Assembly: GCA_964036295.1 (NCBI GenBank)
Contig: OZ038464.1
Coordinates: 11,456,001-11,520,000, forward strand
Source: Plumapathes pennacea
Taxonomy: Eukaryota > Cnidaria > Anthozoa > Antipatharia > Myriopathidae
Direction: 5' to 3'
Length of the DNA: 64,000 nucleotides
Part shown: one piece after another, positions 1 through 12,000 of the stretch
How positions within the stretch are numbered: the stretch's first letter is position 1
How the letters are laid out: each line of letters begins with the position of its first letter
The notes under the pieces: generated by a model
What the model was told of the DNA's origin: nothing
Database searches by the model: none
What the model saw: only the letters and a program-made list of their open reading frames with translations
Position numbers and translations under genes: made by a program

Positions 1-77
1 TGGAAAGACTTACTGCAGAGCGATAAATCGACCGGATTCACTCTCAACACTCAAGGAAACATTCCAGACTCTGCTAA
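1..77 (+). CDS. TFIP11: TFIP11 copy 1, exon segment a (5' end cut by window)
   Basis: Reads WKDLLQ to NIPDSA in frame 1 and ends two bases into an Asn codon before a GTGAGA donor. The identical exon in copy 2 (60168-60313) shows that 69 more exon bases lie left of the window. Confidence 0.93.
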
Positions 78-3000
78 GTGAGAACACAGTAGAAACAAAA
101 AACTATTCACGATGGGTAGTTGCTGTGAAATTGTTGTCAGTATTTGTTTATGGTAGCACACAACATTCTCTCTTTTACGGCCGTGCGGAGTCTGGGAGAG
201 AATTTGTTGGGGAGGGGAACTCTCTCCCAGACTCCGTGCGGCCGTAAAAAAGAGAGCCTGTTCACAGGCTAAACATTCAGCAACTTTGATAGTAATAGCG
301 ACGTACGCTGACCAACGGAAGTGACGTCAAGAACGTATTTTCGCGGTGTCGTCCCCAGGCCATTGTAGAGAGGTTTAACTGTACCTTTATCTCCGCACAG
401 CATGGATATTTACGACCGGCTCATCTGGGAAGTATGGATGCCTTTCCTCCGTTCAACAATAAGGTACGTTGCCAGAAAAACTCACAAGTGTTTGACTCTT
501 CAGGATTTGTACAATCTTGGAAAGCCCTTTAATTTAAGTGCTTGTCTTGACTAAAGCCCTTGAATTTGTATGATGCCTTGAGAGGTCCTTGAATTTAGAC
601 AACAGTCCTTGAAAATTTCATTAACGTCTAGATAATAAATCAAGCAGAATAGCTTCAATCCAATGTTTCCCTTGTTATTCAGTGCGTGGCATTGCCAGTA
701 CTGCGATCCAATGATAGAACTGATTGAGCACTGGTTACCAGTTCTACCGTCTTGGATCATGGACAACATCATAGACCAGTTGATTCTGCCTCGCTTACAG
801 GTGTGTCAAGGTTAATCCTGAACTTTGAACCCAATTTACACGCGCTAAAAAATGGCACGACACCCTTAAAAGTTAGCACGGTACCTGGGTAGCCTTTCTC
901 TGGTTCCAGAGGTTCCTCGCTTGCCAATGAAGGGCAGCGAAGGCTCGGCAAAGAGCGGCAAAGGCGAACGGTGGCGAGGGAACCTCTGATGTTGCTACCT
1001 CGCGCGCCCAGAGGTCCTTTCCGCTCGCTTTGTCGCCGTCGTTCTTGTCGGAAATTCATGAAGGAGTAATTTAAGGACCTCTGAAACCAGATTAAGGTAG
1101 CCTCGGCACCCTTAAAATTCAAGCACCAGTACGTCAATAAAGTTTGGACTGCACCGTATTAGGGGTGTCGTGCTGAAAAAAACAATGGTACCGTGCTAAC
1201 GTTTGGGGGTGCCGTGACATTTTTTAGCACTTGTAAATGGGGTTTTGGTCCGCAAATAAACACAGTTGGATTAAAACATACTTTCAAAACAAGACACAAC
1301 CTTTTTTGTTTGTGGTATATTTGTTACTATGTTGTTTTATCTCCAGGTGAATGTGGACTCATGGAATCCTCTGACGGACACGGTGCCTATCCACGCTTGG
1401 ATCCATCCCTGGCTTCCTCTCATAGGTACAAACTTGAGTGGTCATCTATAATTTTCTCCTTCAGTTTCTCACCAGAAATATATCATACATTATGGAGAAC
1501 TTGGCTTTTGATAGTTTGCTAAGATGAAAGCTGATTAAAGTATCAGTTCTCACCACATCACTCATACATTTTCTTTATAGAAAGTTGGGAGAATCTGCAT
1601 TTTTAGCTTAGGAGAGAAATGGTTAAGATTTTTTTCAACTGACACCGTGAACGTAACTCTGATATTTCCTGTCCTTCAGGTCAGCGTCTTGAACCGCTGT
1701 ACGCTCCTATAAGATACAAACTGGCATCTGCACTCACCAACTGGCACCCGTCCGATCCGTCCGCTAAAATGATCCTACAGCCCTGGAGTAATGTGAGTGT
1801 AACGCTAAAAAGACTCGCTAGCCCGACATCCGGGATATTTAACTTCAGGCCAGCTAGACACCGCGAAAATACATTTTTGACCGCGAGGTCACCTTTTTTG
1901 GAGTCAGCGGTCGTTGCACAAAACTGGATTTGATTGCAGATTTTGTAGTTTAGTGTAACGCTCGTAAAACGTCAAGACGTAGCCAAGAAACACATTGCTA
2001 GGACTCGATACTCGCCTATAAGTTAGTGCATTTTCTATGTATAACGTATGTTGTACACAAGAGAAACGGGGCTTGCACACGAGGTGAAATTTACCTCGAG
2101 TTAGACCGAGTTACACAGTAATGACGACGAACGCTGACCAACGGAAGGGACGTCAAGAAGGCTATCCTATAATAGTGTTTATTCCAGCTGTTGTGCTGTG
2201 GTTGGCTTTCATGGTCAACTTGGTTCATTTTCTCACAGGTTTTCTCTAAAGGTTCAATGGACGCCTTCATTCTTCGCTCAATCTATCCCAAGCTGTCCCA
2301 GTGTCTGGGCGAGTTTGTTATCAATCCACACCAGCAGCATCTAGGTAGGTCACCAGATAACTAAATCCTGCAGAGAAGGACTGTGAGACACTAAGGCCCG
2401 TTTTAAATGTCGCGCCTCACACGCACCGAACCTCGTGCATATCAGCTCAAACAATGGTTTTTGCTCATTTGCATTAAGTTCGGTGCATGTGAGACGCGAG
2501 GTTTTAGTCAGAAGGCAGACGGTGGAAAGGAAGAGATATATATACAGAGAAATTATCTTGCCTGTTCTAGCAGATTGTGGTCTTGGCTATATTTAGCTTG
2601 GGCCATTATTTTCTTCTCCTTCTCCGTCTCCTTCTCTGTCTTCGTCTCCTTCTCTCAGAAGGCAGAAAGTGGGCGCTATATTCAGCTTCGAGCATTTCTT
2701 CTCCTTCTTTTCCTTCTCCTTTTTCGTTTAATTTAACGTTATTGTAGATAGAGGGCCACTAGTTTATCAGACTGTAAAGTGTTTTTTTTTTTACCTTAAT
2801 ATTAATATTATCATCTTTATAATAATATTATTATCATTAGTTTTCTCTTTGATGAAAATGAAAGAAAATTAAACTCTGTTTTCCTATTAGATCCTTTTCA
2901 TTGGGTGATGTCTTGGAAGGACATTATTCCTCGTCAGCATTTTGTCAGTCTTCTCGACAAGCATTTCTTCCCCCGATGGATTCAGGTAAGTTTATTCAGG

Positions 3001-6000
3001 TCGCGAGGAATCGATTAGTATTGTCCACAATACAAAAGTTACCCGGCTTTTCCCGTTGTATTCACACATTTTTTTGCTGGATGCTTTTGATGGTTTGCCT
3101 GTGTCTGTATTTTAGCTGTGTTTGTGTCCCATATGAGAACGGAGAGGGCAACACTAAGAAGAATTATAAAATAACTATGATACTACGCGCGCCCTGATTG
3201 GCTAAATAACCGTGTTAGATGAGAGTATATTACACGCTGACGCGATACGCGATGTTCTTTACTTGACTAATTATTTTATAAAAGAAATATATAACGTGTT
3301 CCCGTGTAATATAGCCTCATCTAAACACTTGGGAAGTTGGGAGAACACACGAGTAGCGCCGGAAACCACTCGGCGGCCTCGTAGTTTCCTTACGCTACTC
3401 TCGTGTTCTCCCAACTTCCCGCGTGTTTAGATGAGGCTATATTACACGGTGACGCGTTATATATTTCTTAAATAAAACGTCTCAACTCCACATTGCTTAA
3501 CCCTTTAACCCCAAACTCAAAGTACAAATTCTCCCAACCATAAAATAAGAAAATTTATTAGTGACGAAAAGAGAATTTATGTTATAATCATCTGTCATTT
3601 GAGCAAGTTGTCAAATGCCAAATTCTCCATACTTTACGACATATCTCTGATGGGAGACTGAAAAGAGAAATATGAAGTTAATCATTCAATGTTTTTGTTT
3701 ACATCTGGAAACGTGTAAAAGGGAAAATTTGGTTCCCAACATAGAAAAATGTAATAAATCAATAGCAAAATAGGTAAGCAGAGCTTTTAGACTAAAAGAA
3801 ACTAATCTTCACAAACGAATTGGACGGAAATAGATTGCTAAATTATCTTTCGACTTTCGGAGGCACTAACGATGGAGGATCAATGATTTGGGCGCGCAAA
3901 GGACTGTGGTTAAGAAGGCCCCTCTCCTGGGTACGAACTGGAGTGTAGCTGAGATTCAGGCTAGCCGTCCTGATCCTTGGCTTAGCTCTCCAATCCACTA
4001 TCCTGTTGTTTTTAATTGATGGTCGATTTGCCTTTTTTTAGGTCCTCCGTGGATGGCTGAGCAGTAATCCAAATTATGACGAAGTTACGAAATGGTAGGT
4101 ACCCCGCGTTGTTAGTACCACCACGATTATGGAGGCGATTACAAAACATTTCTGAGTTATTAGGACACAACAAGTTAGGTCGCTTTGTTTTGTGATGTTA
4201 ACCGGATTCACTAGCTCCAAATTTAATATGCAGACTCTCCCAACCTTTTAACAGAAAATGTATGAACGTTGTAGTCAAAACTGATAGCTTTATCGGCTTT
4301 CATCTGAGCAAGCTTATGAAAAGCCAAGTTCTCCATACCGTATGGTATATCTCTGGTGAGAAACTGAAGCTGGAGAAAACCGAAGTTGATCACCCTTGGC
4401 AATTAAAGGGTTAAACAATAATGTCTTCTGGTTCTAATTTCAGGTATATCGGCTGGAAGTCGATGTTTGAAGAGGATCTACTCAGCAATCCAACTGTAAA
4501 AGGTAAGCTAACTACTTCTTTTTATTTCCAAGTGACCATTTAAGAAGAAATGTCATAAAATTTGTGCTGCAAACTCTATATATTCAAGAGAAATTTGAGC
4601 CATGCCAAGTTTTCCTCTCGTGTTAACGAGGCTTCAGAGCCGTTTCCGGGTACCTATCGGAAGTAATCGTGCTGTTTCCGGGTACCTATCGGAAGTAATC
4701 GTGATATTGCTTTGGTTTTGCGTTTGCTGCGCCTTTGGATTGTTCTAAAAAACCTTGGCTGCATTCTCAGCCAATCAGAAACAACAGCAAAACCTGATTG
4801 CGATGAAGTTTTCTAGCACTTAGTTTCTTCCAAACGCAAATTACTTTGGCTTCCAAGTTGTTGAAAGTGTTTATTACAGCATCTGTGATTGGCTGTGTAC
4901 TTATTTTGATCACGTGTTCTCCATTTAGGGAAAATACAAACATCAGTAGGCAAACGCCAAAAAGCTGCTGTGTTCACATTTATTTGGTGAATAATAGTCA
5001 AAGATCTGATTCAGGACATTTTGTAACACCGAGAACCATCCACCATGTCCATGTTGTTTTTGGGGAATACGTCAGCTTCCGACCGGGCGAATACACGGCT
5101 CAGAAAATCATACTTTTAAAATGGTCTTTCATGCGGTGCATGTGATGATATTTCAGCTCAGTACAACCGAGCTCTGGATGTGATGAATCAAGCCGTAACA
5201 TCACCAGGAGGATATCTACAGCCCGGAGCCAGAGAAAATATCGCCTATCTAACCAGCACTGAGAGAAGGTACGGAAACATCAAACAGTTTAATAACGCGT
5301 TGCACAAGAAGTTGCGCGTGCGACACCCCCTTTGCAAGTTGCAACGCAACATAAAAGTGCGAGACGAGTTGCAGAAAAATTTGAACAGTCTCCTACTTTT
5401 CCTAACGTTTCGCGATCTTGTTGCACCGTATGCCATGTACTTTGCAACTTGTCTCGCAATGTTGTCGGAAGGGAAAATTGCCTCGTATGACATGGCCTTT
5501 AGTGATTATTTCTTAAGTTTTTGAATCATTCATTCAGTGGTTTGATGACGCACGTTCTTAATGATTATTTGTTAAGTGTTTCAATCATTCATTCAGTGGC
5601 TTGTTGACGCACGTTCTTAGTGATTATTTGTTAAGTGTTTCAATCATTCATTCAGTGGCGTGTTGACGCACGTTCTTAGTGATTATTTGTTAAGTGTTTG
5701 AATCATTCATTCAGTGGTTTGATGACGCACGTTCTTAATGATCATTTGTTAAGTGTTTGAATCATTCACTCAGTGGCTTGTTGACGCACGTTCTTAGTGA
5801 TCATTTGTTAAGTGTTTGAATCATTCACTCAGTGGTTTGATGACGCACGTTCTTAGTGATTATTTGTTAAGTGTTTCAATCATTCATTCAGTGGCGTGTT
5901 GACGCACGTTCTTAGTGATTATTTGTTAAGTGTTTGAATCATTCATTCAGTGGTTTGATGACGTACGTTCTTAATGATCATTTATTAAGTGTTTGAATCA

Positions 6001-9000
6001 TTCACTCAGTGGCTTGTTGACGCACGTTCTTAGTGATCATTTGTTAAGTGTTTGAATCATTCACTCAGTGGTTTGATGACGCACGTTCTTAGTGATTATT
6101 TGTTAAGTGTTTCAATCATTCATTCAGTGGCTTGTTGACGCACGTTCTTAGTGATTATTTGTTAAGTGTTTGAATCATTCACTCAGTGGTTTGTTGACGC
6201 AGGTTCTTACTGATTATTTGTTAAGTGTTTGAATCATTCGCTCATGGCTTTGATGACGTACGTTCTTAATGATTATTTGTTAAGTGTTTGAATCATTCAC
6301 TCAGTGGCTTGTTGACGCACGTTCTTAGTGATCATTTGTTAAGTGTTTGAATCATTCACTCAGTGGTTTGATGACGCACGTTTTTAGTGATTATTTGTTA
6401 AGTGTTTCAATCATTCATTGAGTGGCGTGTTGACGCACGTTCTTAGTGATTATTTGTTAAGTGTTTGAATCATTCACTCAGTGGTTTGTTGACGCACGTT
6501 CTTACTGATTATTTGTTAAGTGTTTGAATCATTCGCTCATGGCTTTGATGACGTACGTTCTTAATGATTATTTGTTAAGTGTTTGAATCATTCACTCAGT
6601 GGTTTGTTGACGCGCGTTCTTATTGGTTATTTGTTAAGTGTTTGAATCATTCACTCATGGCTTTGATGACACGCGTTCTTGATCATTTGTTAATAGTTTG
6701 AGTCAGTCACTTTTAATAGTGGTTTCTTGACGTGCGATGTTGGTGATCATTTGTATAGTGTTCGAATGATTCACTCAATGAATGATACTGAATCAAAGGA
6801 ACTCTGAATAAATGATCACCAGTTTACTCAGTGGCTTGTTGACGAGCGTTCTTAATGATTATTTGTTAAGTGTTTGAATCATTCACTCAGTGGTTTGATG
6901 ACGCACGTTCTTAATGATCATTTGTTAATAGTTTGAGTCAGTCACTTTTAATAGTGGTTTGTTGACGTGCGATCTTGGTGATCATTTGTATCATTTGTAT
7001 AGGCTCGCGTTCTTAGTGGTTATTTGTTAAGTGTTTGAATCATTCACTCATGGCTTTGATTACGCGCGTTCTTGGTGAGTTTTTTGTTAAGTGTTTGAAT
7101 CATTCGCTCATGGCTTTGATGACGCACGTTCTTAATGATTATTTATTAAGTGTTTGAATCATTCAGCCAGTAGTTTGTTGACGCACGTTCTTAGTGATTA
7201 TTTGTTAAGTGTTTGGATCATTCACTCAATCGTTTGTTGAGGCGCGTTCTTAGTGATCATTTGTTAAGTGTTTGAATCATTTACTCAGTGGTTTGTTGAA
7301 GCACGTTCTTAGTGATTATTTGTTAAGTGTTTGAATCATTCGCTCATGGCTTTGATGACACACGTTCTTAGTGATTATTTGTTAAGTGTTTGTTTCATTC
7401 ACTCAATCGTTTGTTGACGCGCGTTCTTAGTGAGTATTTGTTAAGTGTTTGGATCATTCACTCAGTGGTTTGTTGATGCACGTTCTCATTGATTATTTGT
7501 TAAGTGTTTGAATCATTCACTCAGTGGTTTGTTGACGCACGTTCTTAGTGGTTATTTGTTAAGTGTTTGAATCATTCACTCATGGCTTTGATGACACACG
7601 TTCTTAGTGATTATTTGTTAAGTGTTTGTTTCATTCACTCAATCGTTTGTTGACGCGCGTTCTTAGTGAGTATTTGTTAAGTGTTTGGATCATTCACTCA
7701 GGGGTTTGTTGACGCACGTTCTCACTGATTATTTGTTAAGTGTTTGAATCACTCATTCAGTGGTTTGTTGACGCACGATCTCACTGATTATTTGTTAAGT
7801 GTTTGAATCATTCACTCAGTGGCTTGTTGACGCACGTTCGTAGTGATTATTTGTTAAGTGTTTGAATCATTCACTCAGTGGTTTGTTGACGCGCGTTCTT
7901 AGTGGTTATTTGTTAAGTGTTTGAATCATTCACTCATGGCTTTGATGACACGCGTTCTTAATGATCATTTGTTAATAGTTTGAGTCAGTCACTTTTAATA
8001 GTGGTTTGTTGAGGTGCGATCTTGGTGATCATTTGTATAGTGTTGGAATGATTCACTCAATGAATGATACTGAATCAAAGGAACTCTGAATAAATGATCA
8101 CCAGTTTACTCAGTGGCTTGTTGACGAGCGTTCTTAATGATTATTTGTTAAGTGTTTGAATCATTCATTCATGGCTTTGATGACGCACGTTCTTAATGAT
8201 CATTTGTTAATAGTTTGAGTCAGTCACTTTTAATAGTGGTTTGTTGACGTGCGATCTTGGTGATCATTTGTATAGTGTTGGAATGATTCACTCAATGAAT
8301 GATGCTGAATCAAAGGAACTCTGAATAAATGATCACCAGTTTATTCAGTGGTTTGTTGGCGCACTTTCTTAGTGATCATTTGTTAAGTGTTTGAATCATT
8401 CACTCAGTGGTTTGTTGACGCACGTTCTCACTGATTATTTGTTAAGTGTTTGAATCATTCATTCAATGGTTTGTTGACACACGTTCTTAGTGATTATTTG
8501 TTAAGTGTTTGAATCATTCACTCAGTGGCTTGTTGACGCACGTTCTTAGTGATTATTGCTCGCGGGGTGTGGCCCCGGCGAGCTAAAAAATGGATTTTTT
8601 TTTCTTCTGGGTCGAGAATCAGCGCACGGTGATTGGTTCATATGATCACGTGATATTCGATGACGTAAACCGCCGCCCGGTTGGCTCAGTTGGTTGAGTG
8701 CCGGTCTTTCGTGCGGGAGGTCGCGGGTTCGAACCCCGGCCGGACCAGCACTCAGGGTCTTAAAATAACTGAAGAGAAGATGCTGCCTTTGTTTCTAACA
8801 GCAAATGGTAAGATCTTCACTTGGCTCGGCTGACTACGTAAAATGGCGGTCCCGTCTCCCTAGATACTTCTATACTTGATGACGGGGGGGGGGAGGGGGG
8901 GGGACGTAAAAGAACCACTGAGGACGTAAACAAATCTCTGGCAGTGACCACCCTCAGTGCCTGTACTCCACAGTAATATGGCGAAGCCAAATTGTTGCTG

Positions 9001-12000
9001 AAAAGCCCCTTGAGGGGAGCATCAGTAAAAATATTTATGTATGTATGTAAATTGAGATGTGGCCAGTGAATTGCTCGTTACTTGTGTGTAAAAGTTAACT
9101 GCATCCCATCCAAACTCAACACCATTGGGCTCTGTGGAACATGCACGGATAAACTGGATTTAGGGAACAATTGTTTGATGGATACCGCTTGGGGATTGCA
9201 AATTTCTCTGTCGCCGCTAAATATTTAGTCCCGACGAAACTTTCTGTGGCGGCACGAAATACTTCTGGGAAAATAACAGGCCAAAAACGGAAACCAAAGC
9301 TACGATGAGCTTTAGCTGCAAAACAATGGCGATTTATGCTTTACTTTGTACATGACATCTGTTGCCTCATAAAATTCTTCTGCTTATCGTACTTTGCCTG
9401 TTGAAATGTTTCTTTCATTCGATCATGTAGCCTTTGTTTCGCAATGGTCATTGTATACCAGATATGAAAAATACACCGAAACAGTCCTGAGCATTGAGTT
9501 TGCAGTTCACAAATGACTGAACACACTGTGAACAAAACCGCAATAATATTGACGTAAACAAGTGTCGTGTTACATTCCTCGCTTGTCACAGAACACGAAA
9601 ACTCAAAGCCTAATAGAAGAAACGTATTCAGTTAATAAAAGACAACACAAAATTATTGAAGCGGAGGCTGGATTAATCGTGGCCTCTCGTTAGAAATAAG
9701 AGTCGAAGTCAAACTATCAAAAATCAATTGTGCATAAAAAGATATGTCACGTATTCTCAAAATGCAGGGTCGCTCAACCTTTAAGAAGCAAGTGTATGAG
9801 TGTTGTAATGATAATTTATAGTTTAATCAGGTTTCATTTGAGCAAGGTATCAACAGCCAAGTTCTCTATAACTGTGTGATGTTTTCCTGGTGAGAAACTG
9901 GAAGTCCCTCTTGGGAGTTCCACTCTTGTCCCCATACTTTCCATTTTAGTATATTCTGTTCTCGACGCAACTCACACCGCGAGCTCACTGGCAATGCCAG
10001 TCTAGTTTGTTAAGTGTTTGAATCATTCACTCAGTGGTTTGTTGACGCGCGTTCTTAGTGGTTATTTGTTAAGTGTTTGAATCATTCACTCAGTGGTTTG
10101 ATGACACGCGTTCTTAATGATCATTTGTTAATAGTTTGAGTCAGTCACTTTTAATAGTGGTTTGTTGACGTGCGATCTTGGTGATCATTTGTATAGTGTT
10201 GGAATGATTCACTCAATGAATGATACTGAATCAAAGGAACTCTGAATAAATGATCACCAGTTTATTGAGTGGCTTGTAGACGCGCGTTCTTAGTGATCAT
10301 TTTTTAAGTGTTTGAATCATTCATTCAGTGGCTTGTTGACGCACGTTCTTAATGATTATTTGTTAAGTGTTTGAATCATTCACTCAGTGGTTTGTTGACG
10401 CACGTTCTTAGTGATCATTCTTAGTGATCATTTGTTAAGTGTTTGAATCATTCACTCAGTGGTTTGTTGACGCACGTTCTTAATGATCATTTGTTAAGTG
10501 TTTGAATCATTCACTCAGTGTTTTGTTGAAGCACGATCTTAGTGATCATTTGTTAAGTGTTTCAATCATTCACTAAGTGGTTTGTTGAAGCACGTTCTCA
10601 CTGATTATTTGTTAAGTGTTTGAATCATTCAGTGGTTTGTTGACACACGTTCTTAGTGATTATTTGTTGAGTGTTTGAATCATTCACTCAGTGGCTTGTT
10701 GACGCACGTTCTTAGTGATTATTTGTTAAGTGTTTGAATCATTCACTCAGTGGTTTGTTGAAGCACGTTCTCACTGATTATTTGTTAAGTGTTTCAATCA
10801 TTCACTCAGTGGTTTGTTGAAGCACGTTCTCACTGATTATTTGTTAAGTGTTTGAATCATTCACTCAGTGGTTTGTTGACGCACGTTCTCACTGATTATT
10901 TGTTAAGTGTTTGAATCATTCATTCAGTGGTTTGTTGACACACGTTCTTAGTGATTATTTGTTAAGTGTTTGAATCATTTACTCAGTGGCTTGTTGACGC
11001 ACGTTCTTAGTGATTATTTGTTAAGTGTGTGAATCATTCACTCAGTGGTTTGTTGACGCGCGTTCTTAGTGGTTATTTGTTAAGTGTTTGAATCATTCAC
11101 TCATGGCTTTGATGACACGCGTTCTTAATGATCATTTGTTAATAGTTTGAGTCAGTCACTTTTAATAGTGGTTTGTTGACATGCGATCTTGGTGATCATT
11201 TGTATAGTGTTGGAATGATTCACTCAATGAATGATACTGAATCAAAGGAACTCTGAATAAATGATCACCAGTTTACTCAGTGGCTTGTTGACGCGCGTTC
11301 TTAGTGATTATTTTTTAAGTGTTTGAATCATTCATTCAGTGGCTTGTTGACGCACATTCTTAATGCTTATTTGTTAAGTGTTTGAATCATTCACTCATTG
11401 GCTTGTTGACACACGTTCTTAGTGATTATTTTTTAAGTGTTTGAATCATTCACTCAGTGGTTTGTTGACGCACGTTCTTAATGATCATTTGTTAAGTGTT
11501 TGAATCATTCACTCAGTGTTTTGTTGAAGCACGATCTTAGTGATCATTTGTTAAGTGTTTGAATCATTCACTCAGTGGTTTGTTGACGCACGTTCTCACT
11601 GATTATTTGCTAATTGTTTGAATTATTCACTCAATGGTTTGTTGACGCACGTTCTCACTGATTATTTGTTAAGTGTTTGAATCATTCATTCAGTGGTTTG
11701 TTGACACACGTTCTTAGTGATTATTTGTTAAGTGTTTGAATCATTCACTCAGTGGCTTGTTGACGCACGTTCTTAGTGATTATTTGTTAAGTGTTTGAAT
11801 CATTCACTCAGTGGTTTGTTGACACACGTTCTTAATGCTTATTTGTTAAGTGTTTGAATCATTCACTCAATGGCTTGTTGACACACGTTCTTAGTGATTA
11901 TTTTTTAAGTGTTTGAATCATTCACTCAGTGGTTTGTTGACGCACGATCTTAGTGATCATTTGTTAAGTGTTTGAATCATTCACTCGATGGTTTGTTGAG

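Larger units (their letters stand above)
8559..10004. mobile_element. 1.45-kb insertion splitting the minisatellite
   Basis: The 59-bp array stops after gattatt and resumes at gtttgttaagtgtttg. The ends carry loosely inverted sequence: gctcgcggggtgtgg on the left and ctcacaccgcgagctc on the right. Inside are a SINE (8671-9050), an exon-like fragment on the minus strand (9341-9609) and a coral-type MITE (9770-9910). One composite insertion is the simplest reading, but stepwise insertions are possible. Confidence 0.5.

Noticed and set aside
551..1137. Minus-strand frames opposite exon c and in the next intron (and their twins at 60805-61391)
   Set aside because: They are shadows of TFIP11 coding sequence or lie in the foldback element. 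The + strand exons explain the region.
4846..5145. 99-codon frame in the intron before exon j
   Set aside because: Has a hydrophobic start but overlaps another frame on the opposite strand and shows no homology that I recognise. Likely chance in a MITE-like segment.
5180..5524. Long open frame running through exon j into the intron
   Set aside because: Only the first part is coding (exon j). The frame continues past a good donor into the start of the minisatellite intron.
8675..8748. A tRNA gene
   Set aside because: A and B boxes are present, but the acceptor stem does not pair well and a coral SINE body follows, so this is the SINE head.
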